From: Spongilla lacustris
Taxonomy: Eukaryota > Porifera > Demospongiae > Spongillida > Spongillidae
Assembly (NCBI GenBank): GCA_949361645.1
Contig: OX442423.1
Coordinates: 4,749,505 to 4,813,504 of the forward strand
Direction of reading: 5' to 3'
Length of the DNA stretch: 64,000 bases
Within the stretch, counting starts at the first letter, position 1; each line of letters begins with the position of its first letter. The translations under genes and the position numbers were made by a program. Positions 54,257-64,000 of this stretch are shown one piece after another. The notes under the pieces are model-generated. The model did no database searches, was not told the origin of the DNA, and worked only from the letters and a program-made list of their open reading frames with translations.

Positions 54257-57200
54257 CATATGGTGATGGAGAGGAAAGAGTGGGGGTGATGGAGAGGGAA
54301 CAGTGGGTGGTGATGGAGAGGGAACAGTGGGTGGTGATGGAGAGGGAACAGTGGGTGGTGATGGAGAGGGAATAGTGGGTGGTGATGGAGACAGAGGGAA
54401 CAGTGGGTGGTGATGAGGAGAGAAGAGTGGGTGGTGATGGAGAGGGAACAGTGGGTGGTGATGGAGAGGGAACAGTGGGTGGTGATGGAGAGGGAATAGT
54501 GGGTGGTGATGGAAAGGAAAGAGTTGGTGGTGATGGAGAGGGAATAGTGGGGGGTGATGGAGAGGGAACAGTGGTTGGTGATGGAGACAGAGGGAACAGT
54601 GGGTGGTGATGGAGAGGGAACAGTGGATGATGATAGAGAGGGAACAGTGGGCGGTGATGGAGAGGGAACAGTGGGTGGTGATGGAAAGGAAGTGGCCGGG
54701 TGGTGATGAGGAGAGAAGAGTGGGTGGTGATGAGGAGAGAATTGTGGGTGGTGATGGAGAGGGAACAGTGGGTGGTGATGGAAAGGAAGTGGCCGGGTGG
54801 TGATGAGGAGAGAAGAGTGGGTGGTGATGGAGAGGGAACAGTGGGTGGTGATGTGGAGTGAACAGTACGTAGTGATGGAGAGGGAATAGTGGGTGGTGAT
54901 GGAGAGGGAACAGTGGGTGGTGATGGAGACAGTGGGAACAGTGGGTGGTGATGGAAAGGAAAGAGTTGGTGGTGATGGAGAGGGAACAGTGGGTGGTGAT
55001 GGAGACAGAGGGAATAGTGGGTGGTGATGGAGACAGAGGGAATAGTGGGTGGTGATGGAAAGGGAAAAGTGGGTGGTGATGGAGACAGAGGGAACAGTGG
55101 GTGGTGATGGAGAGGGAATAGTGGGTGGTGATGGAGAGGCAATAGTGGGTGGTGATGGAGAGGGAATAGTGGGTGGTGATGGAGAGGGAATAGTGGGTGG
55201 TGATGGAGAGGGAATTGTGGGTGACGATGGAGAGGAAGTGGCCGGGTGGTGATGGAGAGGGAACAGTGGATGGTGATGGAGAGGGAAGAGTGGGGGTGAT
55301 GAAGAGGGAACAGTGGGCGGTGATGGAGACAGAGGGAACAGTGGGTGGTGATGAGGAGAGAAGAGTGGGTGGTGATGGAGAGGGAACAGTGGGTGGTGAT
55401 GGAGAGGGAACAGTGGGTGGTGATGGAGAGGGAATAGTGGGTGGTGATGGAAAGGAAAGAGTTGGTGGTGATGGAGAGGGAACAGTGGGCGGTGATGGAG
55501 AGGGAACAGTGGGCGGTGATGGAGACAGAGGGAACAGTGGGTGGTGATGGGGAGAGAAGAGTGGGTGGTGATGGAGAGGGAACAGTGGATGGTGATGGAG
55601 ACAGAGGGAACAGTGGGTGGTGATGGAGAGGGAACAGTGGGTGGTGATGGAGAGGGAACAGTGGGTGGTGATGGAGAGGGAACAGTGGGTGGTGATGGAG
55701 ACAGAGGGAACAGTGGGTGGTGATGGAGAGGGAATAGTGGGTGGTGATGGAGAGGGAATAGTGGGTGGTGATGGAGAGGGAATAGTGGGTGGTGATGGAG
55801 AGGGAATTGTGGGTGACGATGGAGAGGAAGTGGCTGGGTGGTGATGGAGAGGGAACAGTGGATGGTGATGGAGAGGGAACAGTGGGCGGTGATGGAGACA
55901 GAGGGAACAGTGGATGGTGATGGGGAGAGAAGAGTGGGTGGTGATGGAGAGGGAACAGTGGGTGGTGATGGAGAGGGAACAGTGGGTGGTGATGGAGAGG
56001 GAATAGTGGGTGGTGATGGAAAGGAAAGAGTTGGTGGTGATGGAGAGGGAACAGTGGGCGGTGATGGAGAGGGAACAGTGGGTGGTGATGGAGACAGAGG
56101 GAACAGTGGGTGGTGATGGAGAGGGAATAGTGGGTGGTGATGGAGAGGGAATAGTGGGTGGTGATGGAGAGGGAACAGTGGGTGGTGATGGAGAGGGAAT
56201 AGTGGGTGGTGATGGAAAGGAAAGAGTTGGTGGTGATGGAGAGGGAACAGTGGGCGGTGATGGAGAGGGAACAGTGGGCGGTGATGGAGAGGGAACAGTG
56301 GGTGGTGATGGAGACAGAGGGAACAGTGGGTGGTGATGGAGAGGGAACAGTGGGTGGTGATGGAGAGGGAATAGTGGGTGGTGATGGAGAGGGAACAGTG
56401 GGTGGTGATGGAGAGGGAACAGTGGGTGGTGATGGAGACAGAGGGAACAGTGGGTGGTGATGGAGAGGGAACAGTGGTTGGTGATGGAGACAGAGGGAAC
56501 AGTGGGCGGTGATGGAGACAGAGGGAACAGTGGGTGGTGATGGAGAGGGAACAGTGGTTGGTGATGGAGACAGAGGGAACAGTGGGTGGTGATGGAGAGG
56601 GAACAGTGGGTGGTGATGGAGAGGGAACAGTGGGTGGTGATGGAGAGGGAACAGTGGGTGGTGATGGAGACAGAGGGAACAGTGGGTGGTGATGGAGAGG
56701 GAACAGTGGATGATGATGGAGAGGGAACAGTGGGCGGTGATGGAGAGGGAACAGTGGGTGGTGATGGAGAGGGAACAGTGGGTGGTGATGGAGAGGGAAC
56801 AGTGGGTGGTGATGGAGAGGGAATAGTGGGTGGTGATGGAAAGGAAAGAGTTGGTGGTGATGGAGAGGGAACAGTGGGCGGTGATGGAGAGGGAACAGTG
56901 GGTGGTGATGGAGACAGAGGGAACAGTGGGTGGTGATGGAGAGGGAATAGTGGGTGGTGATGGAGAGGGAATAGTGGGTGGTGATGGAGAGGGAACAGTG
57001 GGTGGTGATGGAGAGGGAATAGTGGGTGGTGATGGAAAGGAAAGAGTTGGTGGTGATGGAGAGGGAACAGTGGGCGGTGATGGAGAGGGAACAGTGGGCG
57101 GTGATGGAGAGGGAACAGTGGGTGGTGATGGAGACAGAGGGAACAGTGGGTGGTGATGGAGAGGGAACAGTGGGTGGTGATGGAGAGGGAATAGTGGGTG

Positions 57201-60200
57201 GTGATGGAGAAGGAACAGTGGGTGATGATGGAGAGGGAACAGTGGGTGGTGTTGGAGAGGGAACAGTGGATGGTGATGGAGAGGGAACAGTGGGCGGTGA
57301 TGGAGACAGAGGGAACAGTGGGTGGTGATGGGGAGAGAAGAGTGGGTGGTGATGGAGAGGGAACAGTGGGTGGTGATGGAGAGGGAACAGTGGGTGGTGA
57401 TGGAGAGGGAATAGTGGGTGGGGATGGAAAGGAAAGAGTTGGTGGTGATGGAGAGGGAACAGTGGGCGGTGATTGAGAGGGAACAGTGGGCGGTGATGGA
57501 GACAGAGGGAACAGTGGGTGGTGATGGGGAGAGAAGAGTGGGTGGTGATGGAGAGGGAACAGTGGTTGGTGATGGAGACAGAGGGAACAGTGGGTGGTGA
57601 TGGAGAGGGAACAGTGGGTGGTGATGGAGAGGGAACAGTGGGTGGTGATGGAGACAGAGGGAACAGTGGGTGGTGATGGAGAGGGAACAGTGGTTGGTGA
57701 TGGAGACAGAGGGAACAGTGGGCGGTGATGGAGACAGAGGGAACAGTGGGTGGTGATGGAGAGGGAACAGTGGTTGGTGATGGAGACAGAGGGAACAGGG
57801 GGTGGTGATGGAGAGGGAACAGTGGGTGGTGATGGAGAGAGAACAGTGGGTGGTGATGGAGACAGAGGGAACAGTGGGTGGTGATGGAGAGGGAACAGTG
57901 GATGATGATGGAGAGGGAACAGTGGGCGGTGATGGAGAGGGAACAGTGGGTGGTGATGGAGACAGAGGGAACAGTGGGTGGTGATGGAGAGGGAACAGTG
58001 GGCAGTGATGGAGAGGGAACAGTGGGTGGTGATGGAGAGGGAATAGTGGGTGGTGATGGAGACAGAGGGAATAGTGGGTGGTGATGGAAAGGGAACAGTG
58101 GGTGGTGATGGAGACAGAGGGAACAGTGGGTGGTGATGGAGAGGGAATAGTGGGTGGTGATGGAGAGGCAATAGTGGGTGGTGATGGAGAGGGAATAGTG
58201 GGTGGTGATGGAGAGGGAATAGTGGGTGGTGATGGAGAGGGAATTGTGGGTGACGATGGAGAGGAAGTGGCCGGGTGGTGATGGAGAGGGAACAGTGGAT
58301 GGTGATGGAGAGGGAAGAGTGGGGGTGATGAAGAGGGAACAGTGGGCGGTGATGGAGACAGAGGGAACAGTGGGTGGTGATGAGGAGAGAAGAGTGGGTG
58401 GTGATGGAGAGGGAACAGTGGGTGGTGATGGAGAGGGAACAGTGGGTGGTGATGGAGAGGGAATAGTGGGTGGTGATGGAAAGGAAAGAGTTGGTGGTGA
58501 TGGAGAGGGAACAGTGGGCGGTGATGGAGAGGGAACAGTGGGCGGTGATGGAGACAGAGGGAACAGTGGGTGGTGATGGGGAGAGAAGAGTGGGTGGTGA
58601 TGGAGAGGGAACAGTGGATGGTGATGGAGACAGAGGGAACAGTGGGTGGTGATGGAGAGGGAACAGTGGGTGGTGATGGAGAGGGAACAGTGGGTGGTGA
58701 TGGAGAGGGAACAGTGGGTGGTGATGGAGACAGAGGGAACAGTGGGTGGTGATGGAGAGGGAATAGTGGGTGGTGATGGAGAGGGAATAGTGGGTGGTGA
58801 TGGAGAGGGAATAGTGGGTGGTGATGGAGAGGGAATTGTGGGTGACGATGGAGAGGAAGTGGCTGGGTGGTGATGGAGAGGGAACAGTGGATGGTGATGG
58901 AGAGGGAAGAGTGGGGGTGATGGAGAGGGAACAGTGGGCGGTGATGGAGACAGAGGGAACAGTGGATGGTGATGGGGAGAGAAGAGTGGGTGGTGATGGA
59001 GAGGGAACAGTGGGTGGTGATGGAGAGGGAACAGTGGGTGGTGATGGAGAGGGAATAGTGGGTGGTGATGGAAAGGAAAGAGTTGGTGGTGATGGAGAGG
59101 GAACAGTGGGCGGTGATGGAGAGGGAACAGTGGGTGGTGATGGAGACAGAGGGAACAGTGGGTGGTGATGGAGAGGGAATAGTGGGTGGTGATGGAGAGG
59201 GAATAGTGGGTGGTGATGGAGAGGGAACAGTGGGTGGTGATGGAGAGGGAATAGTGGGTGGTGATGGAAAGGAAAGAGTTGGTGGTGATGGAGAGGGAAC
59301 AGTGGGCGGTGATGGAGAGGGAACAGTGGGCGGTGATGGAGAGGGAACAGTGGGTGGTGATGGAGACAGAGGGAACAGTGGGTGGTGATGGAGAGGGAAC
59401 AGTGGGTGGTGATGGAGAGGGAATAGTGGGTGGTGATGGAGAAGGAACAGTGGGTGGTGATGGAGAGGGAACAGTGGGTGGTGTTGGAGAGGGAACAGTG
59501 GATGGTGATGGAGAGGGAACAGTGGGCGGTGATGGAGACAGAGGGAACAGTGGGTGGTGATGGGGAGAGAAGAGTGGGTGGTGATGGAGAGGGAACAGTG
59601 GGTGGTGATGGAGAGGGAACAGTGGGTGGTGATGGAGAGGGAATAGTGGGTGGGGATGGAAAGGAAAGAGTTGGTGGTGATGGAGAGGGAACAGTGGGCG
59701 GTGATGGAGAGGGAACAGTGGGCGGTGATGGAGACAGAGGGAACAGTGGGTGGTGATGGGGAGAGAAGAGTGGGTGGTGATGGAGAGGGAACAGTGGTTG
59801 GTGATGGAGACAGAGGGAACAGTGGGTGGTGATGGAGAGGGAACAGTGGGTGGTGATGGAGAGGGAACAGTGGGTGGTGATGGAGACAGAGGGAACAGTG
59901 GGTGGTGATGGAGAGGGAACAGTGGTTGGTGATGGAGACAGAGGGAACAGTGGGCGGTGATGGAGACAGAGGGAACAGTGGGTGGTGATGGAGAGGGAAC
60001 AGTGGTTGGTGATGGAGACAGAGGGAACAGTGGGTGGTGATGGAGAGGGAACAGTGGGTGGTGATGGAGAGGGAACAGTGGGTGGTGATGGAGAGGGAAC
60101 AGTGGGTGGTGATGGAGACAGAGGGAACAGTGGGTGGTGATGGAGAGGGAACAGTGGATGATGATGGAGAGGGAACAGTGGGCGGTGATGGAGAGGGAAC

Positions 60201-61250
60201 AGTGGGTGGTGATGGAGACAGAGGGAACAGTGGGTGGTGATGGAGAGGGAACAGTGGGCAGTGATGGAGAGGGAACAGTGGGTGGTGATGGAGAGTGAAC
60301 AGTGGGTGGTGATGGAGAGGGAAGAGTGGGGGTGATGGAGAGGGAACAGTGGGCGGTGATGGAGACTGAGGGAACAGTGGGTGGTGATGGAGAGGGAACA
60401 GTGGATGGTGATGGAGACAGAGGGAACAGTGGGTGGTGATGGAGAGGGAACAGTGGATGATGATGGAGAGGGAACAGTGGGCGGTGATGGAGAGGGAACA
60501 GTGGGTGGTGATGGAAAGGAAGTGGCCGGGTGGTGATGAGGAGAGAAGAGTGGGTGGTGATGGAGAGGAAACAGTGGGTGGTGATGTGGAGTGAACAGTA
60601 CGTAGTGATGGAGAGGGAATAGTGGGTGGTGATGGAGAGGGAACAGTGGATGGTGATTGAGACAGAGGGAACAGTGGGTGGTGATGGAGAGGGAACAGTG
60701 GGTGGTGATGGAGACAGAGGGAACAGTGGGTGGTGATGGAGAGGGAACAGTGGGTGGTGATGGAGAGGGAACAGTGGGTGGTGATGGAGAGGGAACAGTG
60801 GATGGTGATGGAGACAGAGGGAACAGTGGGTGGTGATGGAGAGGGAACAATGGGTGGTGATGGAGACAGAGGGAACAGTGGGTGGTGATGGAGAGGGAAC
60901 AGTGGGTGGTGATGGAGACAGAGGGAACAGTGGGTGGTGATGCAGAGGGAATAGTGGGTGGTGATGGAGAGGGAACAGTGGGTGGTGATGGAGACAGAGG
61001 GAACAGTGGGTGGTGATGGAGAGGGAACAGTGGGTGGTGATGGAGAGGGAACAGTGGGCAATGATGGAGAGGGAACAGTGGGTGGTGATGGAGACAGAGG
61101 GAACAGTGGGTGGTGATGGAGAGGGAACAGTGGGTGGTGATGGAGAGGGAACAGTGGGTGGTGATGCAGAGGGAACAGTGGGTGGTGATGGGAAGGGAAC
61201 AGTGGGTGGTGATGGAGACAGAGTGAACAGTGGGTGGGGAACAGTGGGTG
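54257..61250. repeat. 7-kb minisatellite of 24-bp units (with 28-bp variant)
   Basis: Basic 24-bp unit: GGTGGTGATGGAGAGG followed by GAACAGTG. A common variant inserts ACAG (GGAGACAGAGGG) to give 28 bp; others read GGAAAGGAAAGAGTT, GGGGAGAGAAGAG or GACGATGGAGAGGAAGTGG. About 280 units. A large internal duplication is offset by 3,029 bp (landmark GAAGTGGCCGG at 55235 and 58264; GAAGTGGCTGG at 55827 and 58856). All three minus-strand frames are open for ~7.4 kb because no unit has a stop in any frame. These 2,366-2,510-residue frames are repeat artefacts, not predicted genes. Confidence 0.95.
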
Positions 61251-61640
61251 GTGCAATGGCTTGTGACAGAAATGGCACTTGTACTGAGATGATTGTGACA
61301 CTTGTGACAGTGCTCAATGGCTTGTGACAGAGGTGGTACCTGTGATGGAGATGGCTTGTGAAATGCAGGGGACATGCACTTATAATGGAGTTTTTTGTGA
61401 CAGGTGACACTTGTGACAAGAATGGCTTGAGAAAGAGATGACACTTGTAATGGCATTGGCTTGTGGCTTGTGACAGAGTTGACATTTGAGATGGAGATGG
61501 CATGTGACAGAGGTGATGACTGTGATAGAGATAGCTTATAACAGAGGTGACACTTATGACAGCTATGGCTTGTGACAGAGATGACATTGTGACAGCAATG
61601 GCTTGTGATAGAGATGACACATGACAGATCATCTATGAGG
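61251..61640. repeat. Degenerate ~30-bp repeat adjoining the minisatellite
   Basis: Words ATGGCTTGTGACAGAG and GATGACACTTGTGACA recur irregularly about a dozen times. It looks like an older, more diverged tandem array next to the younger 24-bp array. Confidence 0.7.
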
Positions 61641-63013
61641 AAGACTGCATGCACTTATGACAGATGACAAGAACAGTACCTTTGTGCCAACCCTTGTGAG
61701 AGAGAAGACAGGAACAGTTCCTTTGTAAAACAGCTCCCATGTGACAGAGACATGAATAGTGCCCTTGCGAGATCTAGAGAGATGACAGGAACATTCATGC
61801 AACAATTCGGCCATCAGTGCTGCAATACTACACAGCCAAATTGTATTTCCTGAAACAAAATGTAGGCGTATGTGACCCATACATGACGTCATACCTGGTA
61901 CATAGTGATTTAACTATCTGTACCAAAGTATGATAGCAAGCAGACTGTACCAGATAATCGCTACAATTTCAATTTGTACCAGATTAGCGAACATGTATGC
62001 ATCAAAATGATTACATACACCGATCAAGGGTTATTATCCCTTATATGGTTGTATTTATAGCCGCTTGTTAATTCCATTCATAGTTGTTACAGCAGTGCTT
62101 CCATATATGGAATTTCTATTTTTAATTCGCACAATAAACGTTACAACAATATATGCGTCGCATCACAAGTCTGACTGCACAGTTCAAAGCTTTCCACTGC
62201 ATCTGTCAACAGCTTGTATCACTATGGACATTGCTCTTTTGATATTCTTTCCTGGTGTGAGGAGGTTAGGTCTAATCAAGTGCAGTCATATTCGTCCAAA
62301 AGTGGTCTTCCGCCAAATGACTGTATAGCTGCTGAAAGCCCCGATCAAGACAATAAGTACTGTCTTGTAGCTTGAATAGCTAACAATATTCCATACAGCA
62401 TCTATATGAAGAAGCACCTTAAAAACTGATTGCACTCAGCTGGGGTATCTTACCTCATTTTGCTGTGTAACAAGCTCTATCTGACATGACTGCACAGTAT
62501 ACAGCCACTTGGTCTGTCAGCTTGCTGATCCTAGCACAAGGTCATACTGCACCCCACACCCTAACAAGAATTGAATAATGGTAGAATGTCTTCCAGCTAG
62601 CTGACACAAGTGGTACCTCAGACAGAATGTACAAGAGCATCTAGCATGAAAAGAACACCCCTGCATCACTATACAGCAGTGCATGCATTTTGTGACAACC
62701 TTTCTTGGTGTTCCAGGTTGGTAAACGACTATCAGCAGATACCACGAAGAACATGTTGGACAAATGCAGATCCTTCAATGCACCACCATACCTGTGGATA
62801 CAGTTGTCACAAATTTGATATCACTAACATTGCCACATGTACCTTTCACTTCCACCATGAGTTGCAATACAAAACGCATAGCAATGTCATGACTCTGTTT
62901 TGCTTCCGTGTACACTGTTGTTCCGCACATTAAAAGACTCTACCCTAAATGAAAAGTAACGTACATATAGGTGTAATATATTATACATCCTATTCACGTA
63001 CCATTCAGCCAAA
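61641..63013. other. 1.4 kb without a supported gene
   Basis: Unique sequence. Short open frames on the plus strand at 62065-62328 and 62610-62933 have no recognisable motif. The first 200 bases still carry GACAG words related to the preceding repeat. Confidence 0.5.
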
Positions 63014-63636
63014 TTATATCATTGAGCCAACCAGATGCAGAGCAAGGTGAGTCTTCTGTTTTGTAGAAGTTCTGGCATGTACTGCATTACAGTGTGAACA
63101 AAAATCCACTACACAGCCCTCTCCACTTCTTTGCCAGTGATAGTTTGAAGGTGTTACAGTAATATCGTTGATAATATAAGGCATCACATAACTATGTACA
63201 TGTATCATCACAAGCAGCTTCCTCACCCTCACTCCTGAAGGTATTACAATCTTATAAGGATAAGGATGTGTTTGCAGTTATACCTAGCAAAACCTCCACT
63301 GGTGTGCATCTATAAGAAACAAGAAAATGCTCATGCCACTCTAAATGCGTATACTTCCTGATATATGTCAGCATGGATGAATAGCAAAGGATTTTCGAAT
63401 TTGTGTTCTAGTGGTCGACTCGTGCTATAGGGACAACAAATGTCGTAGCCATATTTGAAATAAAATGAAAGCAACTTACCATGGATATACGGCAATGTTT
63501 TATAGCATACAGTAGCTGGTAATGTCGCGTATCCCACATATGCGGTTGCGAACGGTGGTCCAGCCAATTGGATCGCCACAGAAAACTTACGCTTCGATAC
63601 TCTTGAGTTTCTCCTGACAACAAAGAGAAGGGGCAT
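63014..63636 (-). CDS. Hypothetical two-exon protein, ~125 residues
   Basis: Exon 1 runs from the ATG at 63636 (MPLLFVVRRNSRVSKRKF) to 63480, with a perfect G|GTAAGT donor. Exon 2 runs from 63234 (acceptor CCTTCAG) to the TAA at 63014, joined in phase 1. The 378 coding bases form 126 codons. Contents include VAIQLAGPPFATAYVGYATL and a Cys cluster GCVVDFCSHC; no known domain, signal peptide or membrane span is evident. A second GTAAGT lies inside exon 1 (~63585), so alternative splicing is possible. Confidence 0.4.
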
Positions 63637-64000
63637 TTTTTTAACACCGGTTCCATGAGAAACGGGTGCACATTTGTTGGGAACAGCAAAAGTGAAAACT
63701 AATCGGTCATGCATGTATCTCAAAAGCAATTATATATTTTGATACTATATCCATTGGTGTGATGTACGCTGAAATTTGTTTTAAGATACAATTAATAACA
63801 GCTGTGCTGTATTCGGGCACGCCCAACCGACTCCTTCGTTTCGCGGTATTTTAAGGCTAAATGTACAGATTTTTTCCAGGCACTTTTCATGCACAAATTT
63901 AGCCTAAATGTCTTTCTTAATACTATAAAGTCATTGTAGTTCTGAAAAATGATCGAAATAATATATTGATGGCAAGATATATCAACTTTTAGTTGCTAAA
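63637..64000. other. Window end, no gene seen
   Basis: AT-rich flank. It could contain the promoter of the small minus-strand gene candidate; no motif was identified. Confidence 0.4.

Noticed and set aside
54379..61327. Dozens of plus-strand Met-Val-Met-Glu or Gly-Gly-Asp ORFs
   Set aside because: Repeat shadows created wherever a 28-bp unit rotates the frame.
54122..61654. Three minus-strand ORFs of 2,366-2,510 codons as giant proteins
   Set aside because: They are the three frames of one minisatellite whose units have no stops. No domain, start context or splice pattern supports a gene.
1..64000. CRISPR arrays, prokaryotic operons or riboswitches
   Set aside because: Spliced genes and eukaryotic mobile elements show that this is animal nuclear DNA; the tandem repeats lack unique spacers of constant length.

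Overview
This is eukaryotic, intron-rich, AT-leaning animal DNA. The multi-exon phospholipase C-beta gene, animal-type transposons (Ginger1, BEL/Pao, piggyBac, hAT, a non-LTR relic, a Gypsy 5' end) and exons for Ig-like and LDL-receptor class A domains all point to a non-vertebrate metazoan. Many introns are very short (about 45-120 nt) and the palindrome TACATGTA is scattered everywhere. A sponge is my best guess, but that is inference.

Layout. 1-7.35 kb: a strand-asymmetric, C-poor, G-rich minisatellite. A Ginger1-type DNA transposon (1875-5478) interrupts it; the element carries a decayed integrase-like transposase, a coding minisatellite, and an intact Ulp1-protease plus PHD-finger exon. 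7.35-10.6 kb: a ~115-bp tandem repeat and fragments of minus-strand genes (a Tyr/Trp/Gly/Pro-repeat tail and an Ig domain with a one-base frameshift), then a relic of a repeated invertebrate protein family.

11.8-34.6 kb: one plus-strand gene, phospholipase C-beta. I rebuilt 28 phase-consistent exons that cover the PH, EF-hand, X, linker, Y, C2 and C-terminal helical regions with all catalytic residues. One short PH/EF-junction exon was not found. Its introns hold a non-LTR relic, a TTAA-flanked piggyBac-like MITE, a young antisense BEL/Pao element (22613-27449; equal-length LTRs, no differences seen, 5-bp target duplication, defective gag-pol) and an 800-bp foldback element.

34.6-50.9 kb: a hAT fragment, a GC-rich hairpin, LDLa repeats, a trypsin-like serine-protease gene (minus strand), a decayed piggyBac transposase, a three-exon unidentified gene fragment, a second foldback element and the 5' end of a Gypsy retrotransposon primed by tRNA-Ser.

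50.9-61.6 kb: two adjoining satellite blocks. The first is a ~135-bp satellite with higher-order structure. The second is a 7-kb minisatellite of 24/28-bp units, duplicated with a 3,029-bp offset; its minus strand is open in all three frames. 61.6-64 kb: mostly non-coding, with one small two-exon gene candidate on the minus strand. The only complete conserved housekeeping or signalling gene is PLC-beta; the rest is mobile-element, satellite or fragmentary material, so no shared operon-like pathway is implied.
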